Part shown: positions 1 to 13,345 of the stretch, one piece after another | Layout: the number at the start of each line of letters is the position of its first letter | Position numbering within the stretch: position 1 is the first letter of the stretch | From: Coriaria nepalensis | Taxonomy: Eukaryota; Streptophyta; Magnoliopsida; Cucurbitales; Coriariaceae | Direction of reading: 5' to 3' | Assembly (NCBI GenBank): GCA_027186245.1 | Contig: CP114493.1 | Location: 3,169,501 to 3,233,500 of the forward strand | DNA: 64,000 bases | Translations under genes and position numbers: made by a program | The notes under the pieces: model-generated | The model's input: only the letters and a program-made list of their open reading frames with translations | The model's database searches: none | Told to the model about the DNA's origin: nothing

Positions 1-573
1 CAATCTCACAAGTCAGATAAATAGACAAGGAAACCTCAGTAAATTTTCAGAGAAGCAACCTATCGATTGGTACGTCGTATGTTCAAAAGCCAACTGTGCA
101 TGATATAGCAATGACAACTTCTGCTACTGGCATATGGCTCAGAGATGGATCGAACTCTCCTGCCTTCACCAATACTAAGAGTGTTTCTTTTTTATTTGAA
201 GTTGTACACTGTACATTGCCGCCACCTAGTTTATGAAAATATGCTTTTAATTTACACTCAATTATTGCAGTGTCCTCTTCATACATGTCCACTTAGTTGC
301 CCTTTGCTTAACGTGGTTAGTTGGAACATTTTGTGTTCGCTTAACGTGGTTATTCCAGCACACTTTTTCTTATAAAAGAAACCTGTTCTGGTGGTTTTTG
401 AACTCAAATAGTGGAGTTGTAGCACAAGTTGTTTCATACTTCATGCATGTTAATATAGCGCCATATTTAATGTTGAGAGTGTTTGAAGTAGCATGCATAC
501 ACATCTGTAGAAGTTGTTGAGTACTATAGGGCATGTATTTGAAACTTTTGGCTCTATTTTTATTAATTTCTAG
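1..573. other. Sequence upstream of the visible DCD exons, mostly intron
   Basis: The stretch ends in an acceptor (CTAG) just before the first DCD exon I can place, so at least its right part is intron. An open frame of about 72 codons on + (roughly 21-236) overlaps a 69-codon frame on - (292-83). Neither matches the DCD sequence expected upstream of the GSGGTIAG region, and I do not recognise either. It could be a fragment of another gene or chance. Confidence 0.4.
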
Positions 574-1901
574 TGGCGGTACAATTGCTGGTCTGTCTCT
601 GGGATCATGGCTGAGTACATTGAAGGCAAAAGTATGTTTACCTTTCTTAGAGGCTTATTTTTTTCTGTTCTTGAGGCTTGACATGTCATACAAGCTCATT
701 TCTTATATTCTACTAATTCTGCAGGTCCATGCATTCTCCGTTTGTGATGACCCTGATTACTTTTACAACTATGTTCAAGGCCTACTTGATGGACTCCAAG
801 CAGGTGTTGACTCACGTGATATTGTTAACATTCAAAATGTAAGTATTAAAATACGATAAGATTACAAGTATGTGTTTTGCTTTTATTTATTTATTTTTCT
901 CTAAAAAATATGTTAAATCTGCTCGTCCCTCAATGCATTTGCTTTTTTGTTGGTTAGTTAAAAAAGTCTACTTTGTATTTCATGGTGCTTATTATGCACG
1001 AATTGATGAGCTAGGTCTGTCATATAGATGCATATAAATTGTAGTTTATAATCAAGTTTATAGCTTGGCCTTAAATGCACATTGGTATGTTTGTAGTTAA
1101 AGGTCTTTATACTTGTACAACAGCTCTATCTTTGCTGCCCTCTATACCTGTTTAGGTTGATGGATAGAAATTCTTCTCCGTAGCAGGTTTTGATTTATTT
1201 CTGCCATTTTATCCTCATAATTTAGCTGTTAATTGTTAGATCCAAATCTGTAGAAGTGGTTCAAAAGAAATACATGGGACAGAGAGTTACTAAATTTCTT
1301 TTGTCCTTCAAACAGGCCAAGGGTTTAGGCTATGCAATCAACACTTCTGAAGAGCTTAATTTTGTTAAAGAAGTTGCTACTGCCACCGGTGTTGTTCTCG
1401 ACCCAGTTTATAGGTACTATACTTGTCTCATTTCGCAACCTATGATTTTCAAAATGTTATTTAAATGCTCGGAAAAGCAAGTACTTTAAACCAAGTCAAA
1501 TAAGAAATGACCGTAATAGAACAAGCCAAAGCTATCGCATAACTTGGAAAATAAATATCCGTATAGCCAACCCTGAGTATATCAGAAGTGGGCTGTAATG
1601 ATGATGATGTAATAGAACAAGCCAAAACCATTTCCCTTTTTTGGATGATATTATATATATTAGCATAATCTAAATGTTTTAGTGATGAATTTGCAGTGGG
1701 AAGGCAGCTTATGGGTTGATGAAGGAGATAGGTGAGAATCCGAAAAAGTGGGAACGAAGGAAGATTCTGTTTATACACACTGGGGGACTCCTAGGGTTGT
1801 TTGACAAGGTTGATCAGATTTCTTCAGCTGTAGGAAAGTGGCGACGAATGGATGTTCATGAATCTGTTCCGCGCAAGGAAGGTACTGGGAAAATGTTTTA
1901 G
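574..1901 (+). CDS. DCD: D-cysteine desulfhydrase (DCD), C-terminal half, five exons
   Basis: This is a PLP enzyme of the ACC deaminase/DCD family that degrades D-cysteine to pyruvate, H2S and ammonia. In Arabidopsis it is organellar. Exons are 574-631, 725-838, 1316-1413, 1697-1901, joined by GT...AG introns. (Four exons are clear; more lie upstream.) The joined peptide runs from GGTIAGLSLGSW, the glycine-rich phosphate-binding loop, through VHAFSVCDDPDYF, then AKGLGYAINTSEEL and DPVYSGKAAYGL, and ends IHTGGLLGLFDKVDQ...VPRKEGTGKMF. The family normally ends in K-M-F, so the 3' end is complete. The codon for the serine of VYSGKAAYG is split across the last intron. The catalytic lysine and N-terminal half are not visible, so upstream exons probably lie before position 1. 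No disabling change is seen in the visible exons. Confidence 0.92.
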
Positions 1902-1925
1902 AAAGGTATTGGGAAAATGTTTTAG
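1881..1925 (+). repeat. 24-bp tandem duplication over the DCD stop codon
   Basis: GGTACTGGGAAAATGTTTTAG ends the coding region at 1901, and a near-identical copy with one change (ACT to ATT) follows 24 bp later, ending in TAG at 1925. The offset is eight codons, so the second copy lies in frame. Loss of the first stop would only add a repeated tail. Confidence 0.85.
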
Positions 1926-2008
1926 AGAGGGATTCAAGTGAATGTTTTCTCCAAACACTCTGGATTAATATTTAAGAACCCATAAAACATCAAGGTGGAA
2001 TTTACAAA

Positions 2009-2376
2009 GGGATGATTACACTTTTTATCCTTGTATAGTTTGATTCTTACAAATTTCTCCCTATATAGTTTTCGGCCAGTTTTTTGGTCATTGTGTAGTT
2101 CAAATGAAATTTTTTAGTCCTTATGAACGGAATTCAAATTACCGGCACTAACGTGAAATGCATGTTACATTGTTAAAAAGAATTATTGTTATTTTTTTTT
2201 TATCTCTAATTTTTTATTATTTAAACTTTTCATCTTTGAATTACGTTTGTATGGATAAAATATTAAAACATTTTATTTAGACTAAAAAATTGGTATTATA
2301 GTCTAAAAAATTGACCGGAGATAGGGATGAACACATAAAAATTGAACTATTCAAGGACTAAAAGTGTAATGAACCC
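2009..2376. mobile_element. Mutator-type MITE in the DCD 3' flank
   Basis: The ends form inverted repeats of about 40 bp. The left end reads GGGATGATTACACTTTTTAT and the complement of the right end reads GGGTTCATTACACTTTTAGT; both continue as CCTTGxATAGTTxxATT. The flanks are ATTTACAAA (2000-2008) and ATTTGTAAA (2377-2385), a 9-bp target duplication with two changes, which is the length made by Mutator elements. The 368-bp interior is AT-rich and has no reading frame, so it is non-autonomous. Confidence 0.75.
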
Positions 2377-2599
2377 ATTTGTAAATAATCTTTTTTTATA
2401 TGTCATATTCCGTACAATATCTCTTTTCCTCTCATCTTTGTATTTTGTTGGACATACATCATTGTTTGGCCAAAATCTCCTTTGTATACATCATTGGACA
2501 TACATACATCTTTGTATATGTCGTAAATCTCCTTGAGTTCTAAATGGAATTGTATTCAATTTTGGTTTGTCTTCTTGCACTGTGTGCAATAATTGATCT

Positions 2600-2640
2600 T
2601 GGTTAATTATCCTAAGATATTATCAATTGGTATTAGAGTC
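2600..2640 (+). mobile_element. Possible end of a copia LTR with primer-binding site
   Basis: The sequence ...TATTATCA followed by ATTGGTATTAGAGTC resembles the LTR end plus the initiator-Met-tRNA primer site (TGGTATCAGAGC) of plant LTR retrotransposons. No second LTR and no gag-pol could be read downstream, so this is at most a remnant. The LTR start cannot be placed. Confidence 0.35.
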
Positions 2641-5149
2641 TTCAATCGTCTGAGACACCCTCGTGCGCGTAATAAAAAAACTTGTCTAATAGAGATAGAT
2701 TTGATATCCTCTAACAATTGATTAGTTGGATCGAAGAATCAGTCAGGACTTTAAGCGTTGTGCAAATCACTTCATTATCATATTCGAAATCAACTTCAAG
2801 AGTTATCGGCTGATTAATCGAAGACTGAAAAGAAAAAAAAGAAAAAACAACATTCTTCAACTAGTTCGAATGAGATAAGTCATTTTACTTGATCAGCAAG
2901 ATTTCTTAATATTGAAAATACTTTTCTTAAATTTAGATTTATCCTTTTAAGCTTTTAAAAAATAGCTCTCTTATTGAAAAGTCTATTGAATAAGCCACAA
3001 GGCTTCTTTCCTTTACAATATGACATTTGAATTGGCTAAATACTATCTTGAATCAATCAAATCTTATTTTTTTCTTTGCAAAAGAACCCCTCCAATTTGA
3101 TATAATATCCTTGGATTTGGTAAAAATATATTCCTATTTTGTTGCAATGCCTTTAAATCCAACAAAATATCTTTCTCATTTATTAAAAAATCCTTAAAAA
3201 TATCAAAAAATACTTGAAAAATAAGGAGGAAACATGATCATATGACCAATTTGGTAGTGCAGCCACATGAACAGTCAGCCACCTCTTGGTCGGCCGGTCT
3301 TTGCACAGTCGACCATGTCTTGACCAATCGGTCATGGCTTCGTTGGCTATGCCTTGGTGACTCGCCATGGCTTAGTTGACTTTGGCCGGTTTACCCTAGA
3401 AGTTTGTGGCTTTTTTTTTTTTTGCTTATTTCATCTTTTCTTTAGAGGATTCTCTTATTTTCTTTTATAACTTTTTTCACATCATTTTATTTTCTATCAA
3501 ATTGATAATTTTGATATCGAGAATATAGTAAAATAGTAGGAAGAAATTTTGGTCGATATAATACCGTGAGTTGAATAATTTAATCTTTTTGTACAATGAA
3601 TAAGAATCGGTATTGGTTAAGTATCTAAAATTTTTATCAATTATTTATTATAAAAATAATAAAAACTAAATCCAACGAAACTAAAATCCTATAGATTTTG
3701 GCACTTTTTACATAATCACAAACTTAAATTTATAACTTAAAAGTAAACTTAATTTTAGGACATGTCACTAATTAAATTTGAAATAAGCGATTCTATACCT
3801 CTTTCACGTGTCAATTATCAAATCTTTCTAGTATATGCTTTTCGGAGCATCAACTTGATGAAGAGATAAACAAACTTAAAAGATCCACGATATTGTTGAC
3901 CACGTTTGTTATTGCAGACATCGTAGTCAATCAATCTAATACGAAAAAAAAATATATTATACAATATATAAATAAAATAAAATTAAATGATTTTCCATGT
4001 GGCAGAGCGTGTTGAAGAAGCATGCGCGGAAGAGTGCACTTGTAAGTGTTAAGTCTACCGGTAAATCTATAAGGAAAAACGGTAATTTAAAATTTTTAAA
4101 TTTAATTTAAAAATATAGATTAAATTTATAGATATATATTAAGTTATATAATATAAATATATATTAAATATATGTTTAGTAGAAAATATATAAAAATTTC
4201 AAAAAAGAATAAAAGATTAAATTTTAATAAAACATACCAATCTTAATTTTGAACTAAATTAATCTCTTTGTTCCTTTATCATAACCAAGTTCAGTAGGAA
4301 AAATGATATACCTAAATGTTCATTATCTAGTTATAATCCACATAGTTCAGTTTACTAAGTTAATTTTCTATCATAAGATTTATCACATGATTTAAAAAAT
4401 TCGTGAAAATTAAACAAAAAAACTCATTTTTCTCACTATAGGAATTTCAGCCAAGAAGAAAGGAAAAACATCTATCCGGCCAGCCCTATAAGAGTGCTTA
4501 CATAGTGCTCGCTTAGGTTATAGGTTACTAAAAATTAACCTGCAACTTTGACCTAGTCAACTACAAATTTAGTCAAAAGTTCCCTTAATCTAATTATGTG
4601 AACAATGTGTCATTACCCATCACTTGGTCGGCCATTCATTAAGCTTGTAGTCCAAATTATTTAATCAATACTTTGATTTATTTGCCTATGAAATCCTATT
4701 AACAAATTAGCTCATTAACCATTTAATGTAATTACTAATTACGAACTTTCACAACACTTATAATTAAATAAATAGTCTAAATATAAATTATTAATTTCTA
4801 ATTAAACTAATATCATGCTTAGTTGTACTAGCAGAGCTATACGATATTAGTTTTAATAAATTAATAACTTACTATTTTACCCTTATAGTCATACTATAAA
4901 ATAAATTATGATTTTATTCCTAAAATCAAAATGGTATGTTTTCTTTATACTCGTAGAAAATGTAAATGAGTTACTTTTGAACTTTAATGTGTATGACCGA
5001 TTAGGTTCTACATCATGCTGGCAGGAAGATTTCATAAAACCTTATTGTTTTATCTAATTCGAAATTAGATTCGTTATAAAAAATAATAATAATAAAAAAC
5101 AATAGATTCGTTTAACTTTAAAGTATCTTTTAAACTAAATAGTTAATTC
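2641..5149. other. AT-rich stretch without a recognisable gene
   Basis: No coding frame with family resemblance was found on either strand. A GC-richer patch at 3225-3395, with repeated short motifs such as TTGGTCGGCC and TGGCTTCGTTGGC, stands out and probably derives from a retroelement. The rest is AT-rich and featureless to me. Confidence 0.5.
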
Positions 5150-5990
5150 AATTATCTCATAATTAATTAACTTAAAACTCTAAAGCAAGATCCACTTTTA
5201 GTAAAGTGTCAAGGCTACCCGAGATATGAGAAGTAAACATTTTCCAAAAAGAACATGTTATGACTAACAATTGTAGAATAATGATCTTTCCATCCAACCA
5301 ATGTGTCGATTCATCATAAGACATGGTTTAACTATTAAACCATAATAGACAAATCATACAAATTGTTATACCTTTAATATATAGAGACAAAGAATTTACT
5401 TAAACTATTTTCATACCATACTATCTTTTAAGGATTTCATTGTTGAATAAAGTTTACAATTCATATGACTTATTTTCCTTAATACAAGAGTGATGAATTC
5501 CATTTTGATTACTCACAACCTTTATGTACAAACATTTTATATTCATGGTTCACCCCGCTTAATCCTTGGCTAAGGTCTTTTGAAATGATGTCAAAATATA
5601 AAATTAGATACATAAGATACCAAGACGATCTCAGATCTTAAAACACATGTACTTTAGTCTCTAGATAATTCTGAATAATAGTTAGTATTCTTACTACTAA
5701 GAATTATCTAAATGTCACATTCGATATCCTTAATCTCTGCTAACTACCCACATATTTATCCTAATACTCTATTAATATCAATGGTCATGAGAATAACCAT
5801 CCTAAATATTTTAGAAGATAACTTATATGATAGTTTATCCGGATTATCAATGTCCCCTTTGATAATTCTATGACTATGAATAATTTGTATCTTAAGATTT
5901 AAGCAACTTGCATCTCAATTAGCATGATTCAGGTCTCAAGCGCATAACTTAAGATATTGGATTTTATCAAATGAACATATAATATTAATT
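5150..5990 (+). repeat. Dispersed repeat family, copy A
   Basis: This is non-coding and similar to two other stretches, 7700-8110 (opposite strand) and 56200-56760 (same strand). Shared words with the third copy include GACATGGTTTAACT, TTAAxGATTTC, and CATATGACTTAT versus CATATGATTTAT. Shared words with the second (complemented) copy include TTTATCCGGATTATCA and CAAGCGCATAAC versus CAAGTGCATAAC. The family is probably an LTR or untranslated region of a retrotransposon, but the boundaries are not resolved. Confidence 0.6.
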
Positions 5991-6139
5991 TCAACATAAT
6001 TAATAAACATGATAAATAGATGAATGCCTTTACTATTATTGAATGAGCAATAAATAACAAACAATAATATTGTTAATATTTATAAATAAGATTGTATCAT
6101 ACAAAATATATATAACCATTAGGTGTAACTTGATTAGCT

Positions 6140-7560
6140 TGATGAGTATATACTTTCAATAAGTGATAGAGGAATGACACACATGGTAAGTCGAGTTAAG
6201 GATTGGTTTTCTAGTTGGTCAGACAGAACAATGGTCTAGATCATGACAATGAGAAGGACATGGATTGTGGATTATGAAGAGGTGTTCGGAATGTAATGTT
6301 GAGAATCCCTTATTTAAGGAAGAGGTTAGTAGTTTGTTATTAGAAGAAGACTTTAGTTGGAGAGAGAAAAGAGCTTGAGCTCCAAGTCACCTAATGATGT
6401 GTAAGGTAGTTATTATAGGAAGTTGCTAACAGCTAGTTCATGGCAAGGAAAGAGGAGGACATCCCGAATGTTGGTTGATCACTTAGAGCAGGGAAGTAAC
6501 TCAATTATTACTTCATCCATAAATAGAAGTTGAAGGTAAAACTTTAATCTTAATGTCTCAACACGACAACAAACTACTCCCACTGTGAAAATTTATCTTT
6601 CAAGTTTTATCTCTAACCTTGCATTCATTCAGAGCATCATGCTTGTGAATTCATCTTAAAATTTTCTATTTTATTATTCCACAAGTCCATTAAAACTTGT
6701 ATAATCCATTATTGTTTGAATCTCGTGCATTAATAAGCTTCTTTCACTTCATCTAGTAATTTATCAGAGTTATATTCAGATGTCTAGTAGATTTATTTCA
6801 AACAATTGTTGAACATGTAAGTAGTTAGACCGTTTCAACCGCTTATTCGATTATAAGTTGGATTCTTTATCTTTAAATTTCAATATTAAGGATCCATATT
6901 GAAATTCGTCAAGTATTTCTGACATGCGTGCAAAATCACAACATAAATCCCTATTCATTCTGTTATGTTTAAGTTGGTTGACTGACTAAAAAATAATATC
7001 AATAAATTGGCACACCTAGTAGGACCTTCAAAGGCGTATATTTATGACTATATTCATGACCAAACATCATCATGTTATGCGTTCTAAAGGCAAAGAAGGG
7101 GAAGAAGGCAGTAATTCCCCTTGCTAATCTAACGGTGCAAGTCCATGATAATATGGAAGTTGAGGATATAAGACATCTTGAGATCTTAGTGGAGTCAATT
7201 AACACACACCAGCTTTAGCCAAGAGTCATCTGGTTGATATAATGTTTAAACGCAATCTGTATTCTAAACCTTCTTACATGCCAATACAATGTTTGAAGGC
7301 AACGATGTATACTAAGCCTTCTCAAAAAAATGGACGAGTAGGACCACCATTCCTAGTAGGCCTTTATGTGGTTGAACTAATGTTTAGAAAGGTTATTGCA
7401 ATGCTCCTAGAATGCGAGGTAGACCAAGAGGAGGACATACTACAAGGCTGTCGTAGGGAGTAGTAGGACTCCAGCGAGTGTGGAGAAGCTAGTACATCAG
7501 GGCAAGTGGGAGATGGAAAGTGTATGCTAGTCAAGCCAATCAAATTTTGACATGAATGAG
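6140..7560 (+). mobile_element. Unclassified retroelement-like remnant
   Basis: At 7004-7024 the sequence AATTGGCACACCTAGTAGGA resembles the primer-binding junction found after the 5' LTR of some plant gypsy elements (a degenerate TTGGCxCxCCxxGTxGGxxC pattern). Short open stretches follow (7242-7463), rich in lysine, arginine and glutamate, but with no recognisable gag or pol domain. It sits between copies A and B of the dispersed repeat. The call is weak. Confidence 0.25.
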
Positions 7561-7699
7561 TATATTACTTATGTGATATAATCCTTTTACGAATATTAGC
7601 AAATACTAATTATGATTATTTATTATAATTAATAAAGACATTTTTTAAATCATGTTTCTTAATTGTGTTTGAATTAATATAATATATTCATTAAATACT

Positions 7700-8110
7700 A
7701 ATTATGATGAAGTCTTGTATTTTATGTTATGCACTTGAGTTCATGATAGATATCATGTCAGTTATGTGCAAGTTGCTTAAAATCTAAGGTAAAAATTATT
7801 CATAGTTATAAGATTATCAAGATGGATATTGATAATCCGGATAAACAATCACATAAATTATCTCCTTAATATCAAGAATGGTTATTCTCATGGCATTGAT
7901 GTTATTTGAATATCATGAAAAATATGTAAGTGTTTAGTGGTGACTAAGTATATTGAATGTGACAAGTAGATAATTCTCAATAATAACAATAATAACTATT
8001 TTTTAAGATTATCAATTGACTATGTATACATGTGATTCTCTGAACTGAGATTACCATTGTACCTTATGTACCGGACCTTATACTTTGACAGCATTCTATA
8101 AGACCATAGT
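7700..8110 (-). repeat. Dispersed repeat family, copy B (inverted relative to copy A)
   Basis: The reverse complement aligns with 5640-6060. Both have TTTATCCGGATTATCA, then a stretch ending near CAAGTGCATAAC, then an AT-rich tail with ATATTAAT and AACATGAT. Opposite orientation rules out a simple LTR pair with copy A. Confidence 0.6.
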
Positions 8111-9218
8111 TGGGTTACAAACAGTGAAACTGTAACACCCCCTACTAGCTACATATATATTCAAAATACTTTTAAGGAAAACAACTACCTTTGCAATATA
8201 TCTCATAGGAGTGTTATCACATAACTCAAAATCCATTGAAAAATACAGGATAATTTGAACTTTCATAAGACTCTTCTTAATTATAGTCCTCCGAATAAAA
8301 ACTCTTAAACATATTTCTATACAAGCACCTATATACGTATATATCCATGTTCACAAACGCTATCAAAAAACATGATAGAAGTTTCCAAAAGCTTCCGGAA
8401 TACATCAAAAACTTTCACATCATCCCATATGCCATGCATACAGGTACATTCCTCGTAATTAACCACACTTCAATCACATGTCAATGTACTCACTAACTTT
8501 CCTTTTTATTTACCTACAACATAAGTAAGCTTCTATGAGCTTTAAGCTCAGTAAGTAAAAAACCCTAACTCACCTTGCATAATATTCACAACAAGCCAAA
8601 CTATATATCATGAATGCAAAGTCATGAAATCTATGTAGATGGAATGTTTCTTTTTCTATTTCTTTGGGCCTTCAGGATGCTGCCCTCAGCATTATTGTAA
8701 ATGCCAAAGGCTAAGAAAATGACATCTCTATGGGTTCCGGCTTAACAATCTTCGCATCTGGGTTAGCGATCTCTCTATAGGATCTGTAAGTTGTTGAATC
8801 TTTGCTTACCCAAAGTGGAATACAATTTTTTAAAATGTGACTTTCAGATATCTGATTCCAAAACGACTACCACTAAAAATGGGTTATGCATTTGAAGAAT
8901 TTTTCTTTAAAACGGAAATTCGATTCCACTATCTAATCCAATAAATAATTCAATCACAGAGAAGATGAGAGAAAAGGGAAGAATGATACCAAGGATGTTT
9001 TCTCCTCCATGGCTGGTTGAATGTCTTAACCATCGTCAATCCTCCGTCGGAAAACCTTCACCACCATGGATCTTTTCCAATTCCAAGAGCAGTCACTAAC
9101 CTTTAATCTTAATCTACACGGATGAAATCCTATCAATTTACTATCCATCTCTCATCAATACTTTAAGGTAGAGAGAATACTTAAAGAAGGTGAAAAAGAT
9201 GGTGGAGAGAAAAGTGAA

Positions 9219-9256
<38 letters not shown>

Positions 9257-10100
9257 TTTATGTTTTGGGTGGCTAGGGTTAGAAGGAAGAGGGAAACTCT
9301 TCTTTATATAGGCCTTTGAGTCTTGGGCCTATTTACCTTGAGCCCAAAGCTTAGTTCATTTAATGTACACTCGAGAAATAAAATCGGGTTCATTATGTCT
9401 GACATAATTCTAATTTTTCTAACAAATCAATTTTATGTCTAATATAATCCAAACTGATCGTCTAATTTTACTTGGTAAAATTTGAACATAATTTAGACCT
9501 TGGCCCAACAACCTGTTGGCCTATTAACTCTTTAATGACCAAAATGCTTTTTTTTTCCAATAACCCGCTTCATGTAGCCACCGCAATAGGAGGAGCAATT
9601 CAGTGGCAGTGGTGGGGATAAGGTAAAAGCTTCGTTCTTTTTTCAATTTGTCAATTAGTTTTTTATTTTTTTTAAATACTAAAGAGGGCGATAAGGTAAA
9701 TTGAAGAATACACTTTTTTTGTTTAAAAATGTTGATCCATCCAAAATCCATGTGCCTAAATACTATTAGTGATGACATGTCAAAAAATTTCCAAGTCATT
9801 AATTTTCTTATCAAATATGATTATAGGGACCAAAAAGTATTGTTTAAACTATATTGAGATTAAAAGTTATAAAAAAACTACATAGAGACAAATTTATACC
9901 AATCAAATTATAGAGAAACTAGAAACTTAATTTACCTAAAAGAAATTTGCTTTTGTGCAACTCCAGGATATTTTTATGAGATTATTTTAGAATTTACCCT
10001 TCCTCTAATAATCATTTTGTTAAATTCTATTCTTTTCAATTTTTTTTTTCTTTTTAACTTCCTAAAACAAAAAAGAAAGTATTAATAAAATAAAATAAAA
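8111..10100. other. Gene-free stretch with LTR-like motifs
   Basis: TGTAACACCCC at about 8132 is a common start of plant gypsy LTRs. Around 8525-8555 AGCTTCTATGAGCTTTAAGCTC is a motif I associate with such LTRs. No matching second LTR or coding domain was found. From 9780 to 9920 there are MITE-like runs (GGGACCAAAAAGTA...). Otherwise nothing was recognised. Confidence 0.3.
9221..9257. repeat. (CT)n microsatellite
   Basis: An almost pure CT dinucleotide run of about 37 bp with one interruption (CTCC). Confidence 0.95.
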
Positions 10101-10689
10101 TAAAAATAGGAAAATACCAATTAACCCTCCTTTTTTTTTGTAAAGCTTAAACTGGTAACTTCATTTCTCTTCCTCTTCATTAAACTGATTTCTTCAAATC
10201 CTAAATCCCCAAACCAAAATCTCTCTCTCGTTCTCTCTTTTTTCTATGCTTTCGTTCTCTTACTCTCTCGTTCTCTCAATTCGTGCTCTCTCATTCTCTC
10301 GCTCTCTACTTTCTTGCTATCTCTCGCTCTCATTCTCTTCTCTCACTCAGTAGCATGGAGCATAACTAAGTTTGGTCTAGAGAATATAAAAATCACATGG
10401 TATGTTTTGAATTTGATGAAATTGTTAGATGATTTTGAGTTTAAGTTTAAGTTTGGGTCTGAGATGCAGTCTGACTGAAATGTGATTTCGGTCTGAGATG
10501 CAGTCTGACTGAAATGTGATTTCAGTATGAGTATGCACTAGAGCTAATACTCAAACCTAAATAACAAATAAATGCACTTTTGAGATGCTGAGTGTATATT
10601 GTATAAATAAATTGAACTTATTTTATATTTATTTATTTGTTTTCAGGGGTATCTATTAGTTAGATTTCATTGGGTGCTGAAATCTGATG

Positions 10690-13345
10690 ATTATTTTTAA
10701 TGGTTGATTACTGTTCGTTCGAAGTTGGATGATGTTTTTTGATATGATTAAGAGAAAGTTTAATTATAGAGAGTTGGAAATATTTTGTAAATTATGCTTC
10801 GGCCCTTTATTTAAGGTTGATGAGAGGCTTACATTCTCTGCTCAAATAGTCAATTCCTTGATCATCCGTCAAACTCATTAAAAAAAAGTATAATGTATGG
10901 TTATAAATGGCCATCCTCTTTGTTACTCAATGAAAGAGTTAGCTCATATTACCTGATTAAGATGTCACAAGACATTGGCTTCCTTACTCGTTAAAATCAA
11001 GAAAAATGTTGAATTCTTGCATTACTATTTCAAAAGAAATGATGATATTACATGTAGTCACCTTATACAGATTTTTGAAAGTATAGAGAGTATAACTAAA
11101 AAGCGTTATGATCGAGATGCTGATGAAATGACAAAGATTGATGATTTACAAGTGAAGTTGAAGGCCTTCTTTATTGTTTTGTGGTTGCCCTTAAGTATAA
11201 GAGAGTCGCATAAAGTATCATGTCAATATCTCTATATGACCTCAAATATCGAGTTGTTCAATAATTATCTTTGAGGTAAAGTAGTTCATGAGAAAAATAT
11301 TCAAAGTATTAAGAGAGACGATTTTGTGGAGAAGTCAGTAAGAGCTGCAACTAGAGAAAAAGTGACGTTAAGTAGGACTTACTTGGTTTTCCGCCCACCT
11401 TGTAGGTAATTAATTAATAAGTTTTAATGATTTTTTTATTATTGTAGGTATGGGCGGTTGAAGTGATTTTATTCATTGGAGAGACTTTTAAGAAGCATTT
11501 GGAGAAAACACGCAAGCCACAGATCTTAATTGGGCCATGCGCTCTAATAAACCAATGCTCAAGAACATTATCAAAGTTTTGAATAACTTAGAGGTTAGTT
11601 TTTATTGTAGTCAATAATAATTTATATTATCATTATTTAATAATAACCGACTTATATAAACTTTTTTTAATAATGTAGACTAGATTGCATGAAATATTAT
11701 GCCCATCAAGGAGGGAAGAATATACTCCTCATTGATTATGTGATGGATTTATTGGATCCGACCAGCAAGGAGGTAGACTATTTTGAAGAGTCTTCTATAA
11801 ATATTGTTCAACATGATAAGGACATGGTGGTGGTGGGGAGGAGGAGAGGGATGTAAATATGGAATGAGCACAATATTCTTTAGAGGGGGAGGATTAGGCA
11901 TCAACCCTTGATCGACCCTTTCCATCTACTTCGACTGTCGATCGTGACATGTGGGATATGATGCAGAGGATGGAAGAGAAGATTGAGGTTGTTGGTAAGA
12001 AGATGGAGCCGAGATTTGGTGGGCTAGAGTAGAGATTCGATGAGCTTGAGGATAGATTCGGTGGGCTGAAGCATATGATCGGTTTGATCTATAAGAAAAT
12101 AAGATATACAACCTATCCATCCAATAGTGTAGATATCTCGGGTGATCATGGAATATATGTCACATGGCATTCATCGTCAACAATGATGAATCGGGTCCAC
12201 ACTGCTTCTCAATTGATCTGGGAGAGGAATCAAGTACAAATATTGTTTTATTTAAGAATTTAGTTATAAAATAATTTTTACACTTTTCTAAGTGTTATAT
12301 CTTTTATTTTTTGTGAAGGGGTGGCTAGAGATGGTAATGCCTATTATGAGACATCATATGGTCTACGATTTGTAAAGATGAGGAAGCTTAGTGCTATTCT
12401 CAAGTCTTCATTCATTGATCCAAAACTACTCGAGTCTCCTTTCTTGGATCTAAAACTACTTTAAAAATACAATGTAATAAAGTTTAATCCATATCATAAA
12501 GCAGATAAGGTCGTAGAGGGGGATGCAATAATGTGGGAGATAAGTAAAGAGAAGTCAATTGTCAAACTCGTGATGGGCATTCAAGTCGATAAGGCACTTT
12601 TTAAGATATTAAGACTCCGAGGGAAGTGGTTGCGACGTTCAATAAGTATTGCCCAATTTTAATTAAATATTACATTTACGTTTATAGATAATTTTACTTG
12701 CAACCTAATTTTAATGAACTGATTGGTAGTATATCAACGAATGTTTATTTTTCATTTAGGTGCGGCTAGAACTTACCCCAATTTATTCTATTTTATTAAA
12801 ATAAAGCCCATAATAATAATGGATGACTTTTTCAGTGCGTCTTTAGTTGGGGTGACAAAGGGCCAGTAATAAATAGATAACAGATTTCTCATTAGGTATG
12901 CATAGAAATCAGAGTTATGTAAGAATTTTGTTCTTTGGATTTTTATTACTATGCCTTAACATGGTTTACTTTTGAGTTATAGTTACATAGTGGGAACGAC
13001 ATAATGGCATGCAAGCTCTGCTTCGGAGAATATATACAATGTGTACATGCTGCTTAACTTAAAAGTATGCGTTGGGTGGCCTTATCCGTGGACCTCAACA
13101 CCTAGACTCTATACGTTATGGATTCGTTAGTAGATATTCAGGAGAAAACTGAAGTCATTCATGTATGTTCGGCATTATGTAAGGTCGTGCCTAAACTCAT
13201 CTACAAGATTCCTAATTTGAAGAATAAATACCACAAGAATCGGAACAAGAGACATTTTGATTTACAAATGATGGAAATACCATCGAATAAGAAAGGAGGA
13301 GATTGTGGTATATACAATTAAGTGTATAGAGTTTCATATGATAAG
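10690..13345 (+). pseudogene. DUF1985/Ulp1 (C48 peptidase) transposon gene, broken
   Basis: This is the accessory gene of some plant Mutator elements, a SUMO-protease-like protein of unknown role. The DUF1985 part reads RELEIFCKLCFGPLF...ERLTFSAQIV...VINGHPLCYSMKELAHIT, then LKAFFIVLWLPLS and EIxLFNNY, over roughly 10735-11290. Introns or gaps follow. The peptidase end at 13118-13345 has IHVCSALCKVVPKLIYKI and the catalytic-cysteine motif GGDCGIY, then KCIEFHM in a neighbouring frame. Several in-frame stops and frame changes separate the pieces. The catalytic His and Asp were not confidently located. Confidence 0.75.

Noticed and set aside
83..292. 69-codon minus-strand frame at the left edge.
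   Set aside because: It overlaps an equally open plus-strand stretch, and neither shows family motifs or splice support.
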